A DNA stretch of 64,000 nucleotides from CAZYFH01 sp965249175 (GCA_965249175.1 OZ252227.1:5704001-5768000); one strand, 5' to 3'; positions 9,054 through 18,862 are shown, counted from the first letter of the stretch. A program made the numbers and translations. The notes: generated from the letters alone by a model not told the origin.

Positions 9054-11804
9054 CTACTCCACGTCGGCCGACCAGATCTCGGGGCTGCCCGGTCGATACT
9101 CGACCCACACGAGGCGTCCGTTTGGAGCGACGTCAAAGAGCCGATCGATGAAATGAAGCGGGCCAATCTCGGTGACCGGACGCGCGTTGCGACCGTCCCG
9201 GTCAGCCACCCACACGACCAGGTTGTCCGGGCTCACCGCCGGTCGCTGAAAGTAGATTTGCGAGTCATCCGCCGACCAGATCGGCAAGAAACCGTCGATG
9301 ACTGGCTCGCACACACCATCCGCGGTGCACAGCCAGATCTTCGTGCTCCCGGCAGCGTCAGGTGGCCGCCAGAATCGGCCACGATCTGAGCCCGTGAGAA
9401 ACCGTCCATCGTGCGACCATCGCGGGACCTCGAGACTGAACGGGCGGTCGCTGTCCCAGCGTGCCGGGGTCCGGAGTGGACGTTCTGAACCAGACTCCAG
9501 GTCGCGCACGACGGTCGAGTTGCCGCTCTCCGGCGTCCCGCGCCGAAGATAGACCACCGCGTCCTCATCGGGATGCACGTCGGCAGACATATTCCGGTCC
9601 CAGTAGAAATCCGCCAGGACGACGTTGCCTGGACCGCCGGCCGGCGATACCGCGAAAAAGGCTCCAGGCGAATCCTCCCGATACGGGTTGTCACGGTAGA
9701 AGTACAGGACCGATCCGTCGGCGGCCCACCGTGGATGGATGTTGAACTGGCCGTCGCCGCGCGTCACCTGGCGCATCCCTTGCCCGTCGGCCCCGACCAC
9801 GAACAGCTCGGTTCCACCGGCCACCTCACCGAAGAAGGCGATCAAATTGCCGTCTGGCGAAAAGCGCGGTAGGACGAGCCCGTAACGGCGGGTGATGATC
9901 TCGCGGCTCTCGCCGACCTCCGGGTCGTAGATCATCATCGCCTTCTCGTTGCGCACGTTGGCGTAGACGAGCCGCCGGCCGTCACGCGACAGCGCGGGCT
10001 CGCTGTCCTCGCCCGCTCCCGAAGTCACCGGCTCTGGGTCGCCGCCGGCCGCCGGGACCCGCCAGAGCGTCCGGCTACCCGACCGAAGTGACGAGAAGAT
10101 CACGTGCTGACCGTCAGGAGTCCAGATCGGATGGCTCCCCTGGTTGGTGTCGAACGTGAGCCGCCGTGGGTCCCCTCCAGCGGCCGGGATCACCCAGAAG
10201 TCCCCCATTGGCCCGGAGGCCGAGCGGAAATAGACAATCGACTCGCCATCGGGCGACAACGCGGGGAACCCTTGCGCGACGTTCTGCACGGCGGTCGGCA
10301 TCAGCAGGTCGGCTCCCGCGACGGGGCGCTGACCTGTCCCATCGGCGTTGGCGATCCAGACCGAGGGGAACCGCTCGTACACGATCTGGCCACCATCCGC
10401 GGAAAAGCTCGGGTTGATCCCCGACTCGATGATGCGACGAGGCGCCGGCGTCCCGAGCGGGCCAACCGTCCAAATGCCGTCTCCTGGTCGGTGGAAAGCG
10501 ATCTGATCGTTGCTCGGCGACCACGACGGATGAAAGGCCGGCGCCTCCTCGTCCGTGATCGGAATCGGTGCCGCCCCTTCCGTGAGCGTCTGGACGTAGA
10601 TTCTTGGGATGCTGGAGGAGTCGGAGACGAACGCCATCGTCGAGCCGTCCGGCGACAGCGTCGGCTGGCGATGCGAGCCGGGCGCAACGGTCGCGAGCAG
10701 CTGGTCGGCGAGCTGATAGGAACGCTCCACCGGCGACGACCGGTCGCCCACGATCGACCGATAGGTCGGCACGCCAAAGACGAAGACCGCTATGACTGCC
10801 ACAAACGCCAATCCGGGCCAAAACGACACCGCCGCCGTCCTCGCCATCGTGGGTGGTCCTGCGGCCCGGCCGGACTCAGACACGGCGGACGGATCCTCAG
10901 CAACGTCTGTCGACGCCGGACGCCCGCCGCTCGCGCTCGACGACGTCCGCGATTCGCCGAGCATCTCGCGCAGCTCGATTCGAGCGTCGGCGACGGCGTG
11001 CAGCCGCTCGGCGGCGTCCTTCCGCAAGCATCGCTGCGTGAGACGCTTCAGGGCGTCCGGAACCGCGTCGGGCAACGCGCCCCAATCAGGATCGCGCGCA
11101 ATCACCGCCGCGCTGGCGTCGGCGATGGTATCGCCGGCAAACGCTCGTCGTCCGGCGAGCATCTCGTACAACACGCACCCGAATGCCCAGATATCAGTCC
11201 GCGCATCCACGGCCCCGCCGCGGAGCTGTTCCGGGCTCATATAGGGCGCCGTTCCGACGACCGTCCCGGCCCGGGTCAGCTCGGACTGCGTCATCGCAGC
11301 ACTCGCGTCCACAGCGCCATCCGCGGGCGTTGTCTTCGCGATCCCAAAGTCGAGCACCTTGACGCGCACGTCGTCCGAGACCATCACATTCGACGGCTTC
11401 AGGTCCCGATGCACGATGCCTTTGGCGTGTGCGGCTTCGAGTGCTTCGGCGATCTGCAGCGCGATAGGAAGTAGCGAGTCGAGTGGAATACGACCTGCGG
11501 CCAGGCGGTCGGCCAGCGTCGTCCCCTCGACCAGCTGCAATACGAGGAAATGCGCGCCATCGACCTCCTCGACGGCGTAAATCGTGTTGATGTTCGGGTG
11601 GTCGACCGACGCGAGCAAGCGCGCTTCACGCTGCAGCCGCTCGAGCCGTTCTCGGCTCTCGGCCAGATCCGCCGACAACAGCTTGATGGCGACGTCGCGC
11701 TGCAGCTTGGTGTCGCGGGCGCGGTAGACCTCCCCCATTCCACCCGCCCCGATCTGCGTCGTGATGGTGTACTGGCCGAGGGTGGTGCCGGATTGCAACG
11801 GCAT
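9054..11804 (-). CDS. Ser/Thr protein kinase with C-terminal beta-propeller
   Basis: 916 residues and intact, unlike the other three kinase genes here. Cytoplasmic Hanks-type kinase: GAGGMGEVY glycine loop near residue 17, HRDLKPSNV near 133, DFGIAK near 150, and the APYMSPEQL P+1 region. One membrane span at about 325-345 (GLAFVAVIAVFVFGV). The remaining 570 residues are a periplasmic TolB/WD40-like propeller with repeated SPDG, SADG and TPDG blades. This is a common acidobacterial receptor kinase layout; the signal is unknown. The start at 11804 (MPLQSG) is preferred to 11849 by comparison with the other kinases (MALQ-type starts), although neither has a good ribosome site. It lies 50 bases upstream of the VapBC-like genes on the same strand. 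Confidence 0.92.
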   Translation of the reverse strand: MPLQSGTTLGQYTITTQIGAGGMGEVYRARDTKLQRDVAIKLLSADLAESRERLERLQREARLLASVDHPNINTIYAVEEVDGAHFLVLQLVEGTTLADRLAAGRIPLDSLLPIALQIAEALEAAHAKGIVHRDLKPSNVMVSDDVRVKVLDFGIAKTTPADGAVDASAAMTQSELTRAGTVVGTAPYMSPEQLRGGAVDARTDIWAFGCVLYEMLAGRRAFAGDTIADASAAVIARDPDWGALPDAVPDALKRLTQRCLRKDAAERLHAVADARIELREMLGESRTSSSASGGRPASTDVAEDPSAVSESGRAAGPPTMARTAAVSFWPGLAFVAVIAVFVFGVPTYRSIVGDRSSPVERSYQLADQLLATVAPGSHRQPTLSPDGSTMAFVSDSSSIPRIYVQTLTEGAAPIPITDEEAPAFHPSWSPSNDQIAFHRPGDGIWTVGPLGTPAPRRIIESGINPSFSADGGQIVYERFPSVWIANADGTGQRPVAGADLLMPTAVQNVAQGFPALSPDGESIVYFRSASGPMGDFWVIPAAGGDPRRLTFDTNQGSHPIWTPDGQHVIFSSLRSGSRTLWRVPAAGGDPEPVTSGAGEDSEPALSRDGRRLVYANVRNEKAMMIYDPEVGESREIITRRYGLVLPRFSPDGNLIAFFGEVAGGTELFVVGADGQGMRQVTRGDGQFNIHPRWAADGSVLYFYRDNPYREDSPGAFFAVSPAGGPGNVVLADFYWDRNMSADVHPDEDAVVYLRRGTPESGNSTVVRDLESGSERPLRTPARWDSDRPFSLEVPRWSHDGRFLTGSDRGRFWRPPDAAGSTKIWLCTADGVCEPVIDGFLPIWSADDSQIYFQRPAVSPDNLVVWVADRDGRNARPVTEIGPLHFIDRLFDVAPNGRLVWVEYRPGSPEIWSADVE

Positions 11805-11961
11805 GACTAGGAGGTCGCCTCGTCGAGCTGCGCGGTCACCGCTGATCATGGTGACGTCGATCAGTATTACACCGTCTCAGCGTTCCGGAGATCGCAGCGT
11901 CACGCAATCGAAGTGGCATAATCAGCGGCAATCCGTGATGACACCCCTACCAGGAGACGCC

Positions 11962-13248
11962 ATGCATCGTAGCTCCGCTCGGAGGATCCTTGCCGCCCTG
12001 TCTCTGGTCGCCCTTGCAGGCGGTGCGTGCGCTTCGCCGTCCCTCGACATACCGCCAGAGCCCGCCGACGGCGCACCGCTGCAACCGGGCCCCGACTGGC
12101 CGCAGTGGCGCGGGCCCAATCGTGACGGAACCGTCGCGACCTTCACGGCGCCGTCCTCGTGGCCAGAACAGCTGACACGTCGGTGGACGGTTGACGTCGG
12201 TGACGGCTACGCCACGCCCGTGCTGGTGGGCGATCGACTGTACGTGTTTACGCGTCATGGCGAAGACGAGGTGATGAGAGCGCTCGATGCCGACACCGGA
12301 GACGAGCTGTGGCACTCCAGCTATCCGGCGCCGTTCTCGTTCGAGCCCGCCGCCGACCCGCATGGGCCTGGGCCAAAGGCGACGCCCACGTTCGCCGACG
12401 GGAGACTCTACACCCTAGGCCTTGGAGGGGTCGTCACGGCATTCAACGCCGAGACCGGCGACCGGATCTGGCAGATACCCGAGCCTGCAGTGGCGCCGCT
12501 GTATGGCACAGCGGTCTCCCCGCTCGTCGATCAGGATCTGGTGATCGTCCACGTCGGTGGCCAGGACCAGGGCGCGTTGACGGCGTACGATGCCACCACG
12601 GGGGCGGTTCGGTGGGCCTGGGCGGAGGACGGTCCGTCGTACACGTCTCCGCTCGTGGCCGAGCTGAACGAGACCCGCCAGGTGATCACGTTGAGTCAGG
12701 ACCACGTCGTTGGCGTGTCGGTGTCTTCCGGAGAACTCCTGTGGCGGCGGCCCTTCAGCACGGAGTACGTGCAGAACGCGATCGACCCCATCCTTGTTGA
12801 CGGCACGGTCATCGTGGCCGGCTTTCAGGAACCGACCTCGGCGTTCCGGGTCGTCAGTGACCAAGACGCGTGGACGACCGAGCCGGTGTGGGAGAACCGA
12901 GATATTTCGCTCTATATGACCAACGGCGTCGTGATCGACGGGATGCTGTTTGGGTTGTCACAGCGACAGAGCGGGCAGTACTTCCTACTGGACGTCGTCA
13001 CGGGTGAGACAGTCTGGACCGGCGCGGGACGACAGGCCGAGAACGCGGCGATCGTGAGGGCCGGCGAGATGCTGTTCGTGCTCGAGGACAATGCGGAGCT
13101 CAAAGTGGGACGGGCGAGCAGATCCGGCTTTGAGGAGGTGCGCCGTTACACCGTGGCGGACACGGCGACGTGGGCACAACCGACGATTTCCGGCAATCGG
13201 CTATTCGTCAAGGATGCCTCTTCGGTGACCCTCTGGACTTTTGATTAG
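11962..13248 (+). CDS. secreted PQQ-like beta-propeller protein (BamB-like fold)
   Basis: 428 residues. The ATG at 11962 is set by an AGGAG five bases upstream; it yields a signal peptide (ILAALSLVALAGGACAS). The mature region has repeated propeller blades with AYDATTGAVRW, NAETGDRIW and DVVTGETVW motifs and an early DWPQWRGPNRDG segment, typical of the outer-membrane-assembly-like PQQ-repeat proteins of acidobacteria and planctomycetes. The quinoprotein catalytic residues are not evident, so it may be a binding or scaffold propeller rather than an enzyme. It is divergent from the kinase gene at 11804. Confidence 0.88.
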   Translation: MHRSSARRILAALSLVALAGGACASPSLDIPPEPADGAPLQPGPDWPQWRGPNRDGTVATFTAPSSWPEQLTRRWTVDVGDGYATPVLVGDRLYVFTRHGEDEVMRALDADTGDELWHSSYPAPFSFEPAADPHGPGPKATPTFADGRLYTLGLGGVVTAFNAETGDRIWQIPEPAVAPLYGTAVSPLVDQDLVIVHVGGQDQGALTAYDATTGAVRWAWAEDGPSYTSPLVAELNETRQVITLSQDHVVGVSVSSGELLWRRPFSTEYVQNAIDPILVDGTVIVAGFQEPTSAFRVVSDQDAWTTEPVWENRDISLYMTNGVVIDGMLFGLSQRQSGQYFLLDVVTGETVWTGAGRQAENAAIVRAGEMLFVLEDNAELKVGRASRSGFEEVRRYTVADTATWAQPTISGNRLFVKDASSVTLWTFD

Positions 13249-13310
13249 CACCAGAGGGCCCGCCCGCTGCCCAGGCCAACGACGCCGGGAAGCGAACGCA
13301 CGAGGCGCGT

Positions 13311-14669
13311 CTACACGCTGAGCGGCGCCGTGTTGAGCGGCCCCGTACTGTCGCCGAGCGTCTCCGCCGGCACACCGGCCTTGTCGAGCACGGACAGCAG
13401 CAGGTTCGCATACGGCGTGTCTTCCGCGTAGGCACGATGCCGCCCACCCTTGAGCCGGCCCCCTCCGCCGCCCGCGACAAGGCACGGGAGGTTGGTGTGC
13501 TCGTGGAGGTTGCCGTTCCCGATACCGCCGCCGTAGACGATCATCGAGTGGTCGAGCAGGTTGCCATCGCCGTCCGGCGTCCGGCGAAGCGTGTCGAGGA
13601 AATACGCGAGCAATTGGATGTGATACGTGTCGATCTTCGCCTTCTTGGCGATGTACTCCGGATCGTTCCGGTGGTGCGAGACCGTGTGGTGCTGGTCCGG
13701 CACGCCAATCTGCGGATAGGGCCGCGGGCTCGCCTCGCGCGCCATCATCAATGTAAACACGCGCGTGACGTCCGCCTGGAACGCGAGCCCCAGTAGGTCG
13801 AACATCAACTTGGCGTGGTCGTCGAACGTTTCCGGGATGTCAACGGGTCTGTCGGGCAGCTCGATCAATGACTCGGCTCCCCGAGTCTCCGACCGCTGGA
13901 TCCGCTGTTCGACGTCGCGGACCGCGTCGAGATACTCGTCCAGCTTGTTGCGATCGCCCGGCCCGAGCGTCCGCTCGAGGCGCGCGACCTCGGCGGTCAC
14001 CGAGTCAAGGATGCTGCCCGTCTGCTGGAGCACGGCCAGCCGATCGGCCGCCGTGCCACCTTCGCCGAACAGCCGCTCGAAGACCACCCGGGGGTGCGCC
14101 TCCATGTCGAGCGGCGTCGTCTCGTTGCGCCAGGAGATCGTGTTCGAGTAGAAGCAGTCGCCGGTGTCGCAGGCGATCGCCGTCGGCGTTTCGAGCGCGA
14201 GCTCGAGCGACGGCAGCGGAGTCTGTTTCCCGAACTCGCGCGCCGCGATCTGGTCGGCGGTGACGCCGAGCTTGATGTCGGTCGGGCCCTGACGCCCCCG
14301 ACGCTCCCACGCGTGGACGCCGCTCAACCAGACGGCGGTCGCACGCGGGTGGTCGCCGTTGCCGTCGCCGAACGAGTCGGCCTGTCGGTGCGCCAGGCCG
14401 CTCAGGACGAGCGTCTGATCCCGAAACGGCGCCAGCGGACTCAGGATGGGCGAGAAGTCGAAGCCAGGACCGGTCGCGGCCGGCACCCACTGATCCTGGA
14501 TGACGCCATTCGGAATGTAGACGAACCCGAGGCGGCGGGCCGGACCCGCGGCCGTCTGTGCGAGCGCGGATGCGGCGGGCACCATGGCATCGAGCAGCGG
14601 GAGCGCCATCGTCGCGCCGATCCCGCGCAGGAACGTCCGCCGGGGGAGCGCCTTCTTCGTGATAATCAT
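13311..14669 (-). CDS. DUF1552 secreted protein
   Basis: 452 residues, complete. N-terminus MIITKKALPRRTFLRG carries a twin-arginine-like motif and a hydrophobic stretch ending ASALAQ, indicating Tat-type export. Family landmarks: YIPNGVIQDQW, LDAVRDVEQRIQ, and a C-terminal region with DHSMIVYGGG and NLHEHTNLP. DUF1552 has no established reaction but resembles DUF1501/sulfatase-like exported proteins. The start overlaps the upstream DUF1592 stop by four bases (ATGA, 14666-14669). It is a paralog of the gene at 1-758, and the two N-termini are nearly identical. Confidence 0.93.
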   Translation of the reverse strand: MIITKKALPRRTFLRGIGATMALPLLDAMVPAASALAQTAAGPARRLGFVYIPNGVIQDQWVPAATGPGFDFSPILSPLAPFRDQTLVLSGLAHRQADSFGDGNGDHPRATAVWLSGVHAWERRGRQGPTDIKLGVTADQIAAREFGKQTPLPSLELALETPTAIACDTGDCFYSNTISWRNETTPLDMEAHPRVVFERLFGEGGTAADRLAVLQQTGSILDSVTAEVARLERTLGPGDRNKLDEYLDAVRDVEQRIQRSETRGAESLIELPDRPVDIPETFDDHAKLMFDLLGLAFQADVTRVFTLMMAREASPRPYPQIGVPDQHHTVSHHRNDPEYIAKKAKIDTYHIQLLAYFLDTLRRTPDGDGNLLDHSMIVYGGGIGNGNLHEHTNLPCLVAGGGGGRLKGGRHRAYAEDTPYANLLLSVLDKAGVPAETLGDSTGPLNTAPLSV

Positions 14670-17068
14670 GATTGCGACGTCCTCATCTGAAACGGCGTGC
14701 TCTGGATGATACCGATGACAATCGACGAGAACCGATAGTCCTGGTCCGCCGTGTCGCGCACGATGGCACGCACGGCCGGCATGTCATAGGACTCGAGGTT
14801 GCGGCCGAGCGCGTAGGTCATGAGCTTCTCGGTCACTGTGGCGACGAACCGCTCGGGGTCGCGAAGCAGCGCCTGGCGCATCTCGTCGGGGCCCTCGAAC
14901 GTGGTGCCGTCCGGCAGCCCGCCGGTCGCGTTGATCGGTTCGTTCGACTCCCCGCGCGTGCGCCAGCGACCCACGGCGTCGAAGTTCTCGAGAGCGAAGC
15001 CCAGCGGATCCATCTGCGCGTGGCAGCTCGCGCACGCGGGGTTCGCTCGGTGTCGCTCCATCGCGGCCCGCATCGAGAGCGCCGCTCCGTCGTCGGTCGT
15101 CTCGTCGAGCGCCGGCACATCCGGCGGCGGCGCGGGCGGCGGTGACGCCAACAGGTTTTCGAGAATCCACTTGCCGCGAAGCACGGGCGACGTGCGTGTG
15201 GCATACGAGGTGAGCGTGAGAATACCGCCCTGCCCGAGCAGACCCCGCCGCTCGCTGTCCGCCAGCGACACCCGGCGGAAGTGACTGCCGTGGACGTGGG
15301 GGACGCCGTAGTGCCGGGCCAGGCGCTCGTTCATGAACGTGTAGTCGGCCGTGAGCAGCTCGCTGACCCGTCGGTCTTCGCGGAGCACGCTATCGATGAA
15401 GAGCTCGGTCTCACGCTGGAACGCCTGGCGCAGGTTTTCGTCGAACCCCGGGAAGAAGCCGGGGTCCGGCTCCTTTTCGCCGACGTCGCGCAGATACAGC
15501 CACTGTGCGGCGAAGTTGTCGACGAGCGCGCGCGACCGTTCGTCAGCGAGCATCCGGCGGACCTGTGCGTCGAGCACGGCCGGGGTGCGAAGCTCGCCGG
15601 AGATGGCGGCGTCGAGGAGCTCGTCGTCCGGAATGCTGCTCCAGAGAAAGAACGACAGCCGCGAGGCCAGCTCGAGGTTGTTGACCAGATAGGGCGTATC
15701 GGGCCCCACGTCGGACGGGTCCCGCTCGATCCGGAAGAGGAACTCGGGACTGACGAGGATGCGCTCGAGCGCGCGCTGAATGCCGCGCTCGAACCCGCCG
15801 GTCGCCTCGGCCTGCGTGTAGAACGGGAGCAACACGTCGAGGTCGGCGTCGGTCACCGGTCGCCGATACGCGCGCCGTGCGAGCGTCATGAGGATCTCGC
15901 GCGCACACGGGTCACCGGCCGCGCGGCCAGATGGATCACACGTGAAGATCCGTCGGCGGCTTGGCGTATCGCCGGAACCATCAGCTCCATACGGGCCGCT
16001 CACGGTCACAATCGCGATGGCCGGCTCGCGCGCCTGACCGCGTCGCGACGCCCGGACGAGTCCTTCGTGTTGAGCCCCGGTCTTCGGGAGGAACGCCACC
16101 GCGACCTCGCGCGGACCGGCGAGCAGCGGCACCCGGACGTCAACGGCCGGCTCCGCCTCGAACGCGAACACACCGCTCGCGCCGCGCACGAGCGGCCGGC
16201 CGCCGATCGTGAACAGCCCGACCCGCGCGCCGTCGATGCTCACCTCGACCTCGTGCTCCGCGCGTGCGGCTTGGGCGAACTCGACCGTCACGATGTATTC
16301 GCCATCGGCCGGCAGATGACTACGTATGACCGTGCCGCCACGTGTGCCGAGGGGCAGACCGTCCAGGTGACGGTCCTGCACAAGATCGCGGTCGAGCTGA
16401 TAGCGGTCAACGACGGGTGGCGCCGAGGTGTCGCCGACTGCGAGGCGACTGATCTTCCGCGCCGCCGCCAAGTACCGCTCGAGCGTCGCCGGCGAGATGA
16501 ACAGCAAGTCGGCAAGGTTGTCGAATCCGCTGGTCGCGTTGTCCGCCGGCAGGAGCAGCGACACGTCGAACTCCTTCGGCAGATCCTCCAGGGCGAGCAG
16601 GTCGCGGACCGCGTTCCGATACTCCGTGCGCGTCAGCCGATGCAGCGCAGGTCGGCGGCCGGGGTTCGGCGCGGCGGCGGCCACGGTGTCGAGCTCGGAC
16701 TCGATCCATCCCGCGACGTCCTCATATGTGGCTTCATCTGGCCTGGGGCGGCCGACGGGCGGCATGGCGCGCGACCGCAGCTTGCGCACCACCCGTTCCC
16801 ACGCCTCGGGGTCCTCGCCGACCTGGCTACTGTCGAGCGTATCGAGCGCGAGCTCCGTGGCTCGTAGCTGTGACACCAGGGTCGATGGCGCCGTGCCGCG
16901 TCCGGAGACGATCGCCTCGCTGTGACACGTCACGCAATACTGGTTGAGCGCGACGTCGACGGATGCCGCCGTCGCGGCCGCGGGGGCCGCTTGATACGAT
17001 GCGGGCGTCAGGGTGACGACCGCCGCGCTCCCAGCGAGCCACGCGAGAATGGTGCTTCGCATTCGCAT
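14666..17068 (-). CDS. DUF1592-type secreted c-type cytochrome
   Basis: 800 residues from the ATG at 17068 (MRMRSTILAW), chosen because it gives a clean signal peptide and has GGA eight bases upstream; 17062 is also possible. Haem motifs are CVTCH at 45-49 and CASCH near 676 followed by MDPLGFALENFD. The domain order equals that of the paralog at 755-3205 and the two align over their length, including LTRTEYRNAVRDL and YFLWSS-like segments. It is presumably a periplasmic haem oxidoreductase with unknown substrate. It forms an operon with DUF1552 and is divergent from the ankyrin gene at 17240. Confidence 0.93.
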   Translation of the reverse strand: MRMRSTILAWLAGSAAVVTLTPASYQAAPAAATAASVDVALNQYCVTCHSEAIVSGRGTAPSTLVSQLRATELALDTLDSSQVGEDPEAWERVVRKLRSRAMPPVGRPRPDEATYEDVAGWIESELDTVAAAAPNPGRRPALHRLTRTEYRNAVRDLLALEDLPKEFDVSLLLPADNATSGFDNLADLLFISPATLERYLAAARKISRLAVGDTSAPPVVDRYQLDRDLVQDRHLDGLPLGTRGGTVIRSHLPADGEYIVTVEFAQAARAEHEVEVSIDGARVGLFTIGGRPLVRGASGVFAFEAEPAVDVRVPLLAGPREVAVAFLPKTGAQHEGLVRASRRGQAREPAIAIVTVSGPYGADGSGDTPSRRRIFTCDPSGRAAGDPCAREILMTLARRAYRRPVTDADLDVLLPFYTQAEATGGFERGIQRALERILVSPEFLFRIERDPSDVGPDTPYLVNNLELASRLSFFLWSSIPDDELLDAAISGELRTPAVLDAQVRRMLADERSRALVDNFAAQWLYLRDVGEKEPDPGFFPGFDENLRQAFQRETELFIDSVLREDRRVSELLTADYTFMNERLARHYGVPHVHGSHFRRVSLADSERRGLLGQGGILTLTSYATRTSPVLRGKWILENLLASPPPAPPPDVPALDETTDDGAALSMRAAMERHRANPACASCHAQMDPLGFALENFDAVGRWRTRGESNEPINATGGLPDGTTFEGPDEMRQALLRDPERFVATVTEKLMTYALGRNLESYDMPAVRAIVRDTADQDYRFSSIVIGIIQSTPFQMRTSQS

Positions 17069-17177
17069 ACCGTGATCCACACAGCCGCGCGCGAGGGCGC
17101 GCAGATCCACGCGCTGCCCGGCTACCAACGGCCGACTCTACCTCGTTAGCATACCCTTCTACGCCGCTTCCCGGGTG

Positions 17178-17206
17178 TTGTCAACGCTGACCCGACGAGG
17201 TAGCAT
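17178..17206 (+). promoter_or_regulatory. candidate promoter, divergent spacer before ankyrin gene
   Basis: TTGTCA (17178-17183), 17 bases, TAGCAT (17201-17206) gives a sigma70-like promoter with a leader of about 27 bases. GTTGTCAAC is a 9-bp palindrome, so the minus strand reads TTGACA there, followed after 17 bases by TAGAAG, pointing towards the DUF1592 gene. The two promoters may therefore share one -35 region. Confidence 0.5.
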
Positions 17207-17239
17207 CCCCAGGTATCCCTCTGAAAAGAAGCGTGATCC

Positions 17240-18862
17240 ATGCCCAAAACGCAAGAAGGTCGATCAGTCTCTGCCCTCACCGTTGCCGGCGTCTGCGCCG
17301 TTGCGCTCGTCTTGCCGCCAGCGGCTCATGGGGCCAGCAATGACCCCCTGACCGAGGCGGCGAAGGCCGGCGATCGGGCGACGGTCGCAGCGCTGCTCGA
17401 GCAAGGTTCGGACGCGAGCGCCGCGGGCCCGGATGGCACGGCGCCGCTCCACTGGGCGGTGCGCGCCGACTCGTTGGACACCGTGGACCTGCTGATCGCG
17501 GCGCGCGCCGATGTCACGGTCGTCAACCGATACGGTGTCACGCCACTCGCGCTCGCGGCCGAGAACGGCAACGCCGCCATCGTGCGGTCGCTGCTGTCGG
17601 CCGGCGCCGACCCGAACACCTCCACCGAGGCCGGCGAAACCGTGCTGATGGTCGCGGCCCGGACCGGCCGGACCGACGTGCTCTCGCAACTCCTTTCGAG
17701 CGGGGCGGAGGTCGACGCGACCGAGAATTGGCGGGGGCAAACCGCCCTGATGTGGGCCGCCGCCGAAGACTATGCCGACGCGGTGACGGCGCTGGTCACG
17801 GCAGGTGCGGACGTCGAGGCGCGCTCGAGCCGCGGCATGACGCCGCTGCTGTTCGCCATACGCGACGGCGGGGTGAACGCAGCGCGCGCGCTGCTGGCCG
17901 CCGGCGCCGACGTGAGCGCCGGCATCAACAACACCTCGCGAGGCACGGGCTCCTATACACCGGCGGCGAGTGGGCACACCGCACCGCTCACGCTTGCCGT
18001 GATCAACGCGCACTATGAGCTGGCCGCCGCGTTGCTCGCGGCCGGCGCAGACCCCAACGCCCCCGACGCGCGCGGGTCCGCGTTACACGCGCTCGCGTGG
18101 ATCCGTCGTCCCGGATCGGGGCGTCCGCCGATCCAGACCGGCGAGCTCGACAGCCTGCTGCTCGCGGAGCGCCTGCTCGCCAGGGGCGCCGACCCCAACG
18201 CTCGCATCGACTGGGACGAAATCCCGTTCGAGGTCGACCTGGGCATTGTCAAGCCGCCACCGAACATCTCCGTTGGTCGCAACTTCATCAGCTTCATCGG
18301 CGCGACGCCCTTCTATCTCGCGGCCAAGCATGCCGACGTCGAGCTGATGGCGCTGCTGGTCCGGCATGACGCCGACCCCCTGACGCCGACGGACCAGGGC
18401 GTGACACCACTGATGGCGGCGGCCGGTCTCGGGTTCTGGGATGGTGAAAGCCCGGGTCCGCTGAACGGCACGCCGGAGAGCAGGCGGCTCGAGGCGGTGC
18501 AACTGGCCATGGAGCTCGGGAACGATTTGCATGCAGTCACCGACTTCGGCGACACGCGGGTCGAGGGTGATGGCGTGGCGCTGTTGCTGCGCCATCCGTA
18601 CAACCTGCTCGAGTTCGATGCACAGGAAGATCGCGGCGACATGCGGTGGGGTGGCAGCACGGCGCTCCACGGTGCCGCAATGATGGGGTCGAACCTGATC
18701 GTGGACTACCTGATCGAGCAGGGCGCGGACCTCAACGCGCGAAACGGGCTTGGCTGGACGCCGCTGATGATCGCGGAAGGTGTCTTCGTGGCGAACACCG
18801 AGAAGGCGTGGCCGGAGACGGTCGCGCTGCTGCGAGAACTGGGCGGGGAAAGTAGACGATGA
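17240..18862 (+). CDS. secreted ankyrin-repeat protein
   Basis: 540 residues. Signal peptide with hydrophobic core ALTVAGVCAVALVL ending AAHGAS. About eleven ankyrin repeats follow (APLHWAVRADS, GADPNTSTEAGE, TALMWAAAED, GADLNARN). Larger insertions occur between repeats around residues 230-260 and 275-345. It is the paralog of the protein at 3295-4776 and occupies the same divergent position next to a DUF1592-DUF1552 pair. Its stop overlaps the start of the haem protein gene as ATGA (18859-18862), so the two are co-translated. It is likely a periplasmic interaction scaffold; no catalytic motif is seen. Confidence 0.93.
   Translation: MPKTQEGRSVSALTVAGVCAVALVLPPAAHGASNDPLTEAAKAGDRATVAALLEQGSDASAAGPDGTAPLHWAVRADSLDTVDLLIAARADVTVVNRYGVTPLALAAENGNAAIVRSLLSAGADPNTSTEAGETVLMVAARTGRTDVLSQLLSSGAEVDATENWRGQTALMWAAAEDYADAVTALVTAGADVEARSSRGMTPLLFAIRDGGVNAARALLAAGADVSAGINNTSRGTGSYTPAASGHTAPLTLAVINAHYELAAALLAAGADPNAPDARGSALHALAWIRRPGSGRPPIQTGELDSLLLAERLLARGADPNARIDWDEIPFEVDLGIVKPPPNISVGRNFISFIGATPFYLAAKHADVELMALLVRHDADPLTPTDQGVTPLMAAAGLGFWDGESPGPLNGTPESRRLEAVQLAMELGNDLHAVTDFGDTRVEGDGVALLLRHPYNLLEFDAQEDRGDMRWGGSTALHGAAMMGSNLIVDYLIEQGADLNARNGLGWTPLMIAEGVFVANTEKAWPETVALLRELGGESRR

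Noticed and set aside
10104..11474. 456-residue frame antisense to the intact kinase
   Set aside because: Arg/His-rich shadow; the kinase frame on the opposite strand has all catalytic motifs.
15281..16867. 528-residue frame antisense to the DUF1592 gene
   Set aside because: Shadow of the conserved haem protein; no recognisable motif, signal or ribosome site.
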